A stretch of 64,000 nucleotides of DNA from JAYVFR01 sp043772945 (GTDB taxonomy: Bacteria > Patescibacteriota > JACMRA01), in NCBI GenBank assembly GCA_043772945.1, contig JAYVFR010000024.1:1-64000 (forward strand), given 5' to 3'. The position numbers and the translations under genes are program-made. Below are positions 9,392 to 15,470 of this stretch, piece after piece. The notes under the pieces are model-generated. The model worked only from the letters and a program-made list of their open reading frames with translations. It was not told the DNA's origin and made no database searches. Position 1 is the stretch's first letter; the number at the start of each line of letters is the position of its first letter.

Positions 9392-9451
9392 ACTACATCG
9401 GTTTTTGGAGAGTTTGTCAATGTTGACAAAGCAGAATAAATTGTCTCAATC
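9392..9451. promoter_or_regulatory. Back-to-back divergent promoters (GT2 operon / secG)
   Basis: The palindrome TTTGTCAATGTTGACAAA (9413-9430) holds two -35 boxes facing apart. Leftward: TTGACA 9420-9415, 17-base spacer, TGTAGT 9397-9392. Rightward: TTGACA 9423-9428, with only a weak -10 (CTCAAT, 9445-9450). The same arrangement recurs at 46589-46603. Confidence 0.55.
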
Positions 9452-9497
9452 TGAATTCTAGATTTAATCCAATTTCAACAAAAATTTCAAATATAAT

Positions 9498-9722
9498 ATG
9501 TCTCAAAGTAATATTTTATTAATCGCCCAAAGCTTTTGCTTGTTTACCTCAATCATTCTAATTTTAATTCAACAACGAGGAGCTAGCGTTGGTGGAGCTT
9601 TTGGTAGTGTAGGCGAAGTATATTTAACCAAACGTGGAATTGAAAAATGGGTTGTAAACTTTACAGTTTTACTAATTGCCTTGTTCGTCATCCTTCGTTT
9701 CTACTCTTTCTTTGTAAAATAA
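9498..9722 (+). CDS. secG: Preprotein translocase subunit SecG
   Basis: 74 residues, typical SecG length. Two transmembrane helices (about 5-24 and 52-71) flank the conserved loop with QQRGASVGGAFG and then RGIEKW, which is diagnostic. It is the small membrane subunit of the SecYEG export channel. Monocistronic by appearance, with a GT2 gene diverging upstream and a dehydrogenase downstream. No Shine-Dalgarno; the ATG directly follows an A/T run. Confidence 0.93.
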   Translation: MSQSNILLIAQSFCLFTSIILILIQQRGASVGGAFGSVGEVYLTKRGIEKWVVNFTVLLIALFVILRFYSFFVK

Positions 9723-9764
9723 AAAAATTGACAAAGGCCCTAAAAAAGCGTAATCTGCACAAAT

Positions 9765-10739
9765 ATGTTTAAAATTGCTCACTTTGACACACCTCTCTGG
9801 CAACAAGAAATTCTTAAAAATAATCTTTCTGATTACGTAAATCTTTTTTATTTAGAAGCAGAAATCACAGACAAAATTTTAGAACAAATTAAAGACATAG
9901 ATATTCTTACAGTGTTTGTACATACAAACGTAACTAAGCAAATACTGCAAAAATTAAAAAACCTCAAACTAATTGTTACTCGTTCAACTGGTTTTGATCA
10001 AATTGATTTGGAAGAGTCCAAAGAGAAAGGAATTGCAGTTAATAATGTGCCGGCGTATGGCAGCGAGACTGTGGCTGAATATACTTTTGGATTAATCTTA
10101 AATCTAGCGCGTAAATACGTTGATTTAACCAACCGCTCCAAGCAAAGTAATTATGAATTCAGCGATCTAATGGGTTTTGATTTGTCTGGTAAAACTATTG
10201 GAGTTATTGGAGCTGGTAAAATCGGACGCAATACTCTGCAGATTGCCAAGGGTTTTGATATGAATTTAGTTGCTCATGATATTTATGAAGATGCTGAAAG
10301 CGCAAAACAAATTGGCTACGAATACGTGAATATGGAAACACTACTGGCAACTTCTGACATCATTAGTCTCCACACTCCATTAAATGATTATACAGCTAAT
10401 CTTTTATCAAGAGAAAATTTATCTAAGATTAAAAAAGGTGCCGTCTTGATTAATACAGCTCGCGGAGATTTAATTCAAAATGCTGATTTACTGTGGGCTC
10501 TTGAAAACGGAATTTTTAGTGCTGCTGGACTTGATACAATTCAGGACGAAAAATTAATTCTTTCAAATACTCCAAATGAAACCCAAAAAAAGATTTTAAA
10601 ACACCCAAATGTAATTTTTACTCCGCACAGTGCTTTTTACACCAAGGAAGCAGTAACTAGAATCCTAAATACGACTGTTGAAAATATCAAAAACTACTCT
10701 GCTTCAAACTCTTTGATAAATAATCATACATCACAATAG
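9765..10739 (+). CDS. D-isomer-specific 2-hydroxyacid dehydrogenase (D-lactate dehydrogenase-like)
   Basis: 324 residues. The NAD-binding Rossmann motif GAGKIGRN sits near residue 150. INTARGDLI holds the catalytic Arg, the QDEKL region the Glu and TPHSAFYT the His. This is the LdhA-like branch that interconverts pyruvate and D-lactate or a related 2-oxoacid with NADH, a plausible fermentative redox sink. TTGACA at 9728-9733 with a weak TAATCT (9751-9756) puts transcription start about two bases before the ATG, so the mRNA may be leaderless. The 3' end overlaps the convergent methyltransferase gene by 53 bases. Confidence 0.87.
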   Translation: MFKIAHFDTPLWQQEILKNNLSDYVNLFYLEAEITDKILEQIKDIDILTVFVHTNVTKQILQKLKNLKLIVTRSTGFDQIDLEESKEKGIAVNNVPAYGSETVAEYTFGLILNLARKYVDLTNRSKQSNYEFSDLMGFDLSGKTIGVIGAGKIGRNTLQIAKGFDMNLVAHDIYEDAESAKQIGYEYVNMETLLATSDIISLHTPLNDYTANLLSRENLSKIKKGAVLINTARGDLIQNADLLWALENGIFSAAGLDTIQDEKLILSNTPNETQKKILKHPNVIFTPHSAFYTKEAVTRILNTTVENIKNYSASNSLINNHTSQ

Positions 10740-11274
10740 CCGCGGCAGTTGATACATTGAGAGATCTCACCGAACCTAGTTGTGGTATCTCTAAGGTTAC
10801 TTTACATAAATTAAGTATTTCCTCAGGAATTCCATTTCCTTCCTGCCCAAGACAAATTAAAGTTTTTTGGCTGTAATCCCATTTATAATCCACAAGAGAT
10901 TGCGTATTTGCTAGATTATTCTCGAGAGCGATGATATTATCAAACTCAGAAAGAGTGTCCTCAAGCTGATTTAGATATTCAATTTGCCGAAAATTAGTAT
11001 AAAACTCAGCCCCAACGCTAGCCCTTCTATCAAACTTTTTACGACCATAGAGAATCACCTCACGAGCACCAAAAACATTGGCTGTGCGAATAATTGTACC
11101 AGTGTTCAGATCATAATCAACATTCACAAGTAATATACTGAAATTTTGTTTTTTGGTTTCTATCTCTACCTTAATTTGTTCGCTTGTAAGCCATTTTAAA
11201 GGATCCACAACATTGCGTGGCTTGTTAGGGTCATAAACGAGACCTTCAAATTGAATTCTTTTGGCACTAGACAT
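10687..11274 (-). CDS. TrmH/SpoU-family RNA 2'-O-methyltransferase
   Basis: 195 residues from the preferred ATG at 11274; a start at 11292 would overlap the -10 box. SPOUT motifs are present: DYDLNTGTIIRTANVFGA (motif 1), CLGQEGNGIPEEIL (motif 2) and IPQLGSVRSLNVSTAAAI (motif 3), which form the knotted SAM site. It methylates a ribose in tRNA or rRNA; the target cannot be read from sequence. It is a short form without an N-terminal substrate-binding domain. Confidence 0.88.
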   Translation of the reverse strand: MSSAKRIQFEGLVYDPNKPRNVVDPLKWLTSEQIKVEIETKKQNFSILLVNVDYDLNTGTIIRTANVFGAREVILYGRKKFDRRASVGAEFYTNFRQIEYLNQLEDTLSEFDNIIALENNLANTQSLVDYKWDYSQKTLICLGQEGNGIPEEILNLCKVTLEIPQLGSVRSLNVSTAAAIVMYDYLSKSLKQSSF

Positions 11275-11280
11275 ACACAA

Positions 11281-11309
11281 ACTAAATAACATTCCTCGCC
11301 TTAAGTCAA
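11281..11309 (-). promoter_or_regulatory. Promoter giving a leaderless TrmH-family mRNA
   Basis: TTGACT (11309-11304), 17-base spacer, TTTAGT (11286-11281). Counting seven bases on from the -10 lands on the A of the ATG at 11274. Confidence 0.6.
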
Positions 11310-11327
11310 AAATCAGGTTAGTTATTA

Positions 11328-11436
11328 AAGAAAGCCCTCCTTTGTAAAGAGGAGTGGTAGTCGTAGAATGACTAGATTTTTCGCAAGAAAATATCTGCTG
11401 AAGTCGTAGACTGAGGGGGTATTCTGAATTATTCCT
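11328..11436. repeat. REP-like intergenic repeat, divergent copy
   Basis: The segment contains CCCTCCTTTGTAAAGAGGAG, twice the word GTCGTAGA(A/C)TGA, and GAGGGGGTATTCTG. The last part recurs after the yoeB gene (12150-12163). It belongs with the G/C-rich hairpin-forming intergenic elements that surround the toxin-antitoxin loci. It fills the gap between the methyltransferase and the antitoxin gene. Confidence 0.5.
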
Positions 11437-11457
11437 GAATTTAATTTTTATATTTGT

Positions 11458-11495
11458 TTGACAAAGATAGATATTTTGTAATACAATATATGTAT
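11458..11495 (+). promoter_or_regulatory. Toxin-antitoxin promoter with overlapping palindromic operator
   Basis: TTGACA (11458-11463), 18-base spacer, TACAAT (11482-11487). The perfect inverted repeat ATACA-ATATA-TGTAT (11481-11495) covers the -10, as expected for autorepression by a ribbon-helix-helix antitoxin. Confidence 0.7.
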
Positions 11496-11529
11496 AATAA
11501 TTTACTTTTAATATAATTTTTATATCAAT

Positions 11530-11802
11530 ATGTCCAATACTACAATGATTAACATTAAAGATACTAAAAAACTAATTAGCCTTAGATTACCAGCTGAATA
11601 CATAACATTTTTAAAAATTAAAGCAAAACAAGAAGATAGAACACTTTCTAACTATATACGTAGATTAGTTTTTAGTGATATGAATAATTATAAATCTGAA
11701 ACAGACTTTTTATTATCTGAAGAACTAAATCGCAATATGCTTTTAAAATCTAAAAAAGAAGCTGAAGAGGGTTTGTATTCAGTTAAGAGCTTAATGGACT
11801 AG
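11530..11802 (+). CDS. Ribbon-helix-helix antitoxin of the YoeB pair
   Basis: 90 residues. The N-terminal strand KKLISLRLP followed by two helices (YITFLKIKAKQEDRTLSNYIRRLV) is an RHH DNA-binding fold; the acidic C-terminal tail would wrap the toxin. It is placed four bases before yoeB, and a palindrome overlaps the promoter, so it probably represses its own operon. The classical YoeB partner YefM has a different (Phd-type) fold, so this is a noncanonical pairing. Confidence 0.8.
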   Translation: MSNTTMINIKDTKKLISLRLPAEYITFLKIKAKQEDRTLSNYIRRLVFSDMNNYKSETDFLLSEELNRNMLLKSKKEAEEGLYSVKSLMD

Positions 11803-11806
11803 CTTT

Positions 11807-12064
11807 ATGCTTGTTGCTTTTACTCCAACAGCTTGGGAGCATTATATATATTGGCAAAATATTGATAAAAAAGTATTAAAACGAATAAACGAATTAATTA
11901 AAGATAGTAGTAGAAATCCATTTGAAGGTATTGGTAAGCCAGAGTCTCTAAAGCACGATTTAAAAGGATATTGGAGCCGTAGAATTACGGATGAACATAG
12001 ATTAGTTTATACTGTTAAAGATGAGGCTTTAATTATTATAGCTTGTAAATTACATTACAAATAA
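11807..12064 (+). CDS. yoeB: YoeB-type mRNA interferase toxin
   Basis: 85 residues, full YoeB length. The conserved blocks are all visible: WEHYIYWQ, INELIKD, NPFEGIGKPE, LKGYWSRRI, EHRLVYTV and the terminal CKLHYK. The Glu, Arg and C-terminal His/Tyr active-site residues of the family are present, so the enzyme looks intact. YoeB cleaves mRNA in the ribosomal A site when its antitoxin is lost. Confidence 0.92.
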   Translation: MLVAFTPTAWEHYIYWQNIDKKVLKRINELIKDSSRNPFEGIGKPESLKHDLKGYWSRRITDEHRLVYTVKDEALIIIACKLHYK

Positions 12065-12075
12065 CAAAAATTCCC

Positions 12076-12180
12076 TTTTTCTCAAAAGGTGGTTTTTGGT
12101 ACAAAATACCATCGCGGAGTGGGTCTTGCGTAGCAAGGGGGTATTCTGTAAGAATTACCTCTCTGGGGTATTCTAGTTTT
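12076..12180. repeat. REP-like intergenic repeat
   Basis: Contains GTACAAAATACCATCGCGGA and a GTAGCAAGGGGGTATTCTG tail shared with the copy at 11328-11436. A weaker relative (TTACAAAATATTATCGCG) occurs near 27214-27231 after the PEP-synthase-like gene. Confidence 0.45.
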
Positions 12181-12268
12181 GAATTTAATTTTTAAAACAG
12201 CACCTCTAAAAATACAAAAGTATAGAAAGAGGTGTTTACAGAAAGGAACTGTAAAATAGTAAAAAACA

Positions 12269-12372
12269 ATTTAGTGCCTTGCAGTCAGAAGACTATTCTG
12301 GCATGTAGGTGACTAAAAGTCATCTACTAAATTAGTTATCAACTATCTGTTAACCTAGGAGGTTATTTTTTT
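12269..12372 (+). ncRNA. Candidate structured small RNA
   Basis: No protein reading is attractive here, but pairing is dense. P1 is ATTTAG (12269-12274) with CTAAAT (12327-12332). P2 is TGCC (12275-12278) with GGCA (12300-12303), capped by AGTC/GACT (12283-12286/12291-12294). P4 is a 10-bp hairpin GTAGGTGACT/AGTCATCTAC (12305-12327) with one G-U. Together these make a three-way junction, followed by the terminator at 12351-12372. A weak promoter (TTTACA 12235-12240, TAGTAA 12257-12262) would start transcription at 12269, the first base of P1. No known family recognised. Confidence 0.45.
12351..12372 (+). terminator. Rho-independent terminator
   Basis: TAACCT (12351-12356) pairs with AGGTTA (12360-12365) around a three-base loop, followed by seven Ts. 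It points rightward, so it ends something transcribed on the + strand between yoeB and here. Confidence 0.7.
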
Positions 12373-12638
12373 AATTGTACCACTTTGCCAGTGGTGGTCA
12401 ATCCGTTAGGATTGACTTTTCCAACGTGCTGTTCGTTTGGCTTGTCGGAACGCCAGGTCACCGTTTTTTTCTTAGCGTCCTTTTTAGTGACGCTGGGAAG
12501 GGTTGGGATCGTAACTTGAGCAACGGTCTGTGCTTTGCGACAATGAGTCGGTGGGCACAGAATGATGCGAGCAATGTTTTCATCGGAAACTTGGTTTGCG
12601 TTGATGACAGCAGACAAGGAAAGAGTTGAAAGAATCAT
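12363..12638 (-). CDS. Small secreted Cys-containing protein, unknown function
   Basis: 91 residues. A short hydrophobic N-terminus (MILSTLSLSAVINA) could be a signal peptide with cleavage after ...INA; it lacks the usual basic residues. The mature part has LCPPTHC, a possible disulfide pair, and a Lys-rich C-terminus. The region is visibly richer in G/C than its surroundings. It has a consensus promoter, a structured leader and a real Shine-Dalgarno (GAGGG, about 8 bases before ATG), all rare in this window, which argues that it is a genuine and probably acquired gene. An overlapping + strand frame exists but lacks such signals. Confidence 0.55.
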   Translation of the reverse strand: MILSTLSLSAVINANQVSDENIARIILCPPTHCRKAQTVAQVTIPTLPSVTKKDAKKKTVTWRSDKPNEQHVGKVNPNGLTTTGKVVQLKK

Positions 12639-12747
12639 TAAAATACCCTCTAGGTATTATGTAACCGTGAAATCAAGATAATTGTGTTTGAAGACAAATA
12701 CCAGGGGTTACATCTCTTATTATACAACAATTTTTTTGTTTATGCAA
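12639..12747 (-). promoter_or_regulatory. Consensus promoter and structured 5' leader with sequestered RBS
   Basis: TTGCAT (12747-12742), 17-base spacer, TATAAT (12724-12719). The leader of about 74 bases folds an 8-bp helix ATGTAACC/GGTTACAT (12713-12706 with 12666-12659), then a hairpin AATACC-TAGAG-GGTATT (12658-12642) that partly buries the Shine-Dalgarno. A second GGTATT (12702-12697) could compete for AATACC, so two exclusive folds are possible. Confidence 0.55.
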
Positions 12748-12840
12748 ATATGGATAAAAAGCTTGCGGAGGGTTTAGGATTTTATCCACCCCGTCAGGCT
12801 ATGCCTGCCACCCCTCAATGAGGGGAAGGTTTTTTCTTTG
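12726..12840. repeat. REP-like intergenic repeat
   Basis: Begins with AACAATTTTTTTGTTTATGC (12726-12745), repeated exactly at 13420-13439, and continues into CCACCCCGTCAGGC...GCCACCCCTC, a hairpin-rich G/C block. The same order recurs after 13420. Confidence 0.7.
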
Positions 12841-12842
12841 GC

Positions 12843-13094
12843 CTAATTATTAATTAGATAATCATTTAAAACTTTATTAATTAACTTAATATAGTGCTTA
12901 GATTTTTTTTGATATTTTGTTATAATTTTAGTATCTATTTTAACACTTTTGTATTTGTTTTTTGCTTTTAATAGCTGATCGTAATTAACTTCTGGAATAT
13001 CAGAATAATCAATTTCACTATCTTTTAAATTTGCAAGTTTGATTATCATTTCTGTTTTGTCTGGTTTTTTATTAGTTGAATTTATTGAAGTCAT
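12843..13094 (-). CDS. brnA: BrnA-type antitoxin
   Basis: 83 residues. The family signature DSEIDYSDIPE is present near residue 36, followed by a basic strand (KSVKIDTKI) and a helix ending LNDYLINN, matching the BrnA layout in which the C-terminal part forms an RHH-type DNA-binding fold. It lies six bases downstream of brnT, the typical toxin-first order of this system. It should neutralise BrnT and repress the operon. Confidence 0.85.
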   Translation of the reverse strand: MTSINSTNKKPDKTEMIIKLANLKDSEIDYSDIPEVNYDQLLKAKNKYKSVKIDTKIITKYQKKSKHYIKLINKVLNDYLINN

Positions 13095-13100
13095 ATAGTT

Positions 13101-13382
13101 TTACAATGAATTATTAAGATAATATTCTCTTTCTTTTTTATTAGCTTTACGAGCTGAAATAATTCTAATTTTTTTATTTCTATCAGTAGATACTACTACA
13201 ACGATAATTTCGTCCTTAGTTATTGAACCAATATTAATTTTACGAATTTCTTTATAATCAACACGATTATCAATAATTGTTAATAGATTGGGATCATTAA
13301 AAATTTCAGAAGCTAATTCAAAGCTTAAAAAATGTTTTAGTGTATTAATTTGATTTTTATTTTCATCCCACTCAAAATTCAT
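13101..13382 (-). CDS. brnT: BrnT-type ribonuclease toxin
   Basis: 93 residues. The BrnT signature is clear: FEWDENKNQIN at the N-terminus, LSFELASEIFNDP, a central YKEIRKINIG, the strand IIVVVVSTD and ISARKANKKEREYY near the end. BrnT is a RelE-fold RNase that stops translation. Length and motifs look intact. Promoter TTGACA/AATACT lies just upstream and gives a leader of about two bases. Confidence 0.9.
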   Translation of the reverse strand: MNFEWDENKNQINTLKHFLSFELASEIFNDPNLLTIIDNRVDYKEIRKINIGSITKDEIIVVVVSTDRNKKIRIISARKANKKEREYYLNNSL

Positions 13383-13390
13383 AATAAATG

Positions 13391-13420
13391 AGTATTGTTA
13401 AAATAAAAATTACTTGTCAA
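13391..13420 (-). promoter_or_regulatory. brnTA promoter
   Basis: TTGACA (13420-13415), 18-base spacer, AATACT (13396-13391). Predicted transcription start about two bases before the brnT ATG at 13382. Confidence 0.55.
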
Positions 13421-13600
13421 ACAATTTTTTTGTTTATGCTAATACGGAACAAACACCCCGTCAAAACTTTGTTTCGCCACCCTTTGCAATAACTCCAACA
13501 ACCCCCGTCCGCTTTGCGTCCACCCCCTTAAATAAGTGGGAATTTTTTATAAAAAACTTCGCTTTGGGAATTTCAGTATGAAACTTCGCTTTGGGAATTT
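13420..13600. repeat. REP-like repeat followed by a 20-base tandem duplication
   Basis: 13420-13439 is an exact copy of 12726-12745 and is followed by CACCCCGTC...CGCCACCC. Further right the 20-base word AAACTTCGCTTTGGGAATTT occurs at 13554-13573 and again at 13581-13600. The block fills the gap between brnT and the broken toxin. Confidence 0.7.
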
Positions 13601-13614
13601 TGTAGTAGTTTTTC

Positions 13615-13881
13615 TTAATCGTCGTAATGACCAAGAACTGATATAATCAAAACAATTATTTCATCGTCTATAATTTCATAGATTACCCGATTCTTTTTAT
13701 CTAATCTCTTTGAACAGTGATTTCTATAATTGTATTTAAGTTTTTCAAATTTAAAACTACTAGAATAAGGGTTAGTTTCAATATCCTACAAAATTATTTC
13801 TAGTTTAACTAATAATTGTTTGTTTTTAAAAAGTTTCTCAATTTGTTTGGAAGCAATTTTTGAGAACTTAATCTTGTGCAT
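13615..13881 (-). pseudogene. YoeB/RelE-type toxin interrupted by an amber codon
   Basis: From ATG 13881 the frame encodes MHKIKFSKIASKQIEKLFKN... and stops at TAG (13788-13786, codon 32). Beyond it the same frame runs on to TAA at 13615, giving SKRLDKKNRVIYEI and a final VLGHYDD. That is the YoeB/RelE C-terminal core (SRR...RLVYE..., ...HYD). Full length would be 88 residues, normal for the family. TAG is a genuine stop elsewhere in the window, so this is a nonsense-inactivated toxin. It overlaps the antitoxin gene's 3' end by 14 bases. Confidence 0.8.
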
Positions 13882-14155
13882 ATTGTTTAATTTTTGAGCG
13901 TAGATTATCAGATTCAATTTGAGACAGACTAATTGGATTAGCATAGTACTCATCCAGGATTTTTTGCTCAATTGGTGTTAAATTACCGCTCTTTTGATTC
14001 AAATCAAATGATAAAGGAACGCGTTTAGTCCTTGCTATCTCGCGAAAAAGAGCATTTACAACCTGAGATTGATTTAGACCTAACTCTGTTAGAATATATT
14101 TAACTTGTTCTTTAATTTCAGCATCAATTGGTATAACTAGAGTTTTAGTTGACAT
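13868..14155 (-). CDS. RelB/DinJ-type antitoxin
   Basis: 95 residues from ATG 14155. Start chosen because the upstream extension to 14215 crosses the promoter and operator. STKTLVIPIDAEIKEQVKYIL followed by GLNQSQVVNALFREI is the RelB/DinJ ribbon-helix-helix. Its toxin partner downstream carries a premature stop, so this antitoxin may now be orphaned. Confidence 0.82.
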   Translation of the reverse strand: MSTKTLVIPIDAEIKEQVKYILTELGLNQSQVVNALFREIARTKRVPLSFDLNQKSGNLTPIEQKILDEYYANPISLSQIESDNLRSKIKQYAQD

Positions 14156-14180
14156 AGTAAAGTTAATTAATAGTAATATA

Positions 14181-14215
14181 CTATAAATAATATAGTTTTT
14201 TTGATCATTTGTCAA
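14181..14215 (-). promoter_or_regulatory. Antitoxin promoter with palindromic operator
   Basis: TTGACA (14215-14210), 17-base spacer, TATTAT (14192-14187). The inverted repeat CTATA-AATAA-TATAG (14181-14195) covers the -10, the same 5-5-5 geometry as at 11481-11495. Confidence 0.75.
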
Positions 14216-14255
14216 ACAGTTTTAAGTCTTTATAAGTTTAAGGGATTTTTAATAA

Positions 14256-15410
14256 CTAAAACAAATCTTGTTTGATTCTTTCTCTTTCTGATTCGTTGTT
14301 TGCTAAATTATTTTTAAATGACAACTGCTGTTTATAAATTTCTTGTTTGCTGGAATTATCAAGAATGTGAAATTTGTTTAAAAAATCTAAAATAGATTCG
14401 AAAGTGTTACTAATTCCTTGAAAAACTTGAAGTTCTTTCTCAGAAATCCCCTCTTTGTAACTAGAAAAAGCTAAACTATTGCTAGCAAGGAGAGCCCCAA
14501 AGAAACTACTTCTACGCATAGTGCAATAATCCTGAAAAGGGAAAACTAGCAAATCCACTTGCTCGAGAATTTGTTTAAACTGTTGGCTACTTGGATCAAT
14601 ATCACCAGTTATTATTACGTTTTTTTTGAGCTTTTGATTACTATTAATTAGATTCAAACATTTTTGTTGATATTCTATAACCTCACTCTTTGTCTCGTAG
14701 TTTAAAAGCGGTTTAAATTCCCCTAGAATATACAACTTGAATTCTCCGTTATAATTATTTAAAGCCTCAAGTAACTCAAAAACTCCCTTGGCAGGCTGTA
14801 TAAACCCGTGATATCCCAAATTTAAAACACTATTGTTTGGGCTAGATGGCTCATAATTAAGCTCGTAACTTGTAAGTTGATTATTTACATTATTTCCTAT
14901 AATTGTAACCTTAGTTTTATTTTTAAAAAAATTACGGGTGAATATATTATAAAGCTTTTCTTGCCTAGGGTCTGAAAAAAGAATTTTGTTGCTAAATAAA
15001 CCTGCAAGGGCTAATCTAACCTTACCAAGCTTCCCAAAATGCTCAAACTCGTGAATTGTATTAATGGTTTTAGTTTTTGGGTTTGCAAGTTTAACAATCA
15101 AATTAAAAATAGAATCGAAATAATTTTTAGCAAAAGTCTGATGCTGAATATTAACAATCTCAGGTTTAATTTTTTTGGTTAATTTATATAACTCCACCAA
15201 CGATTTTAAACTCATCTTTCGCAAGTTAGATTCAATGACTGTGTATTTTTTAGTTACCGTTTCATCAAATTGGTTATATTCTGACTGCTCCTTATTAGCC
15301 AGATAAAAAACATTCACACTACTAGGAAAACAACTTATAACTTTATTAACATACTTGCCAATACCACAATAAGTTGGAGTGATAGAGCCACAAATAAATA
15401 AGTAATTCAT
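14256..15410 (-). CDS. GT-B glycosyltransferase
   Basis: 384 residues. The N-terminus MNYLFICGSITPTYCGIGKY resembles the glycine-rich first loop of family 4-like enzymes; the C-terminal half has LGYHGFIQPAKGV, LYILGEF and a final donor-binding region with VDLLVFPFQ. The usual E-x7-E is weak, so the exact family is unsure. It is the last of three consecutive glycosyltransferase genes on this strand, suggesting assembly of a surface glycan. Confidence 0.75.
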   Translation of the reverse strand: MNYLFICGSITPTYCGIGKYVNKVISCFPSSVNVFYLANKEQSEYNQFDETVTKKYTVIESNLRKMSLKSLVELYKLTKKIKPEIVNIQHQTFAKNYFDSIFNLIVKLANPKTKTINTIHEFEHFGKLGKVRLALAGLFSNKILFSDPRQEKLYNIFTRNFFKNKTKVTIIGNNVNNQLTSYELNYEPSSPNNSVLNLGYHGFIQPAKGVFELLEALNNYNGEFKLYILGEFKPLLNYETKSEVIEYQQKCLNLINSNQKLKKNVIITGDIDPSSQQFKQILEQVDLLVFPFQDYCTMRRSSFFGALLASNSLAFSSYKEGISEKELQVFQGISNTFESILDFLNKFHILDNSSKQEIYKQQLSFKNNLANNESERERIKQDLF

Positions 15411-15437
15411 AAATATTGGATTTTAAATGAGAAATTT

Positions 15438-15470
15438 TAACTAGTATTTAACTAGTATTTAACTAGTATT
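15438..15470. repeat. Three tandem copies of an 11-base unit at a gene end
   Basis: TAACTAGTATT is repeated three times without interruption and spans the stop codon of the GT2 gene ending at 15452. Eleven is not a multiple of three and each unit carries stops, so copy-number change would alter the C-terminus. Confidence 0.85.

Noticed and set aside
9429..9431. Upstream ATG of the GT2 gene at 9429 as the true start
   Set aside because: The -35 and -10 boxes of the best promoter lie downstream of it, within the first 19 codons, so translation from 9372 is more likely.
12375..12629. + strand open frame of 84 codons opposite the small secreted protein gene
   Set aside because: It has no Shine-Dalgarno or promoter of its own and lies just after a rightward terminator; the minus-strand frame has promoter, leader, ribosome site and a signal-like start.
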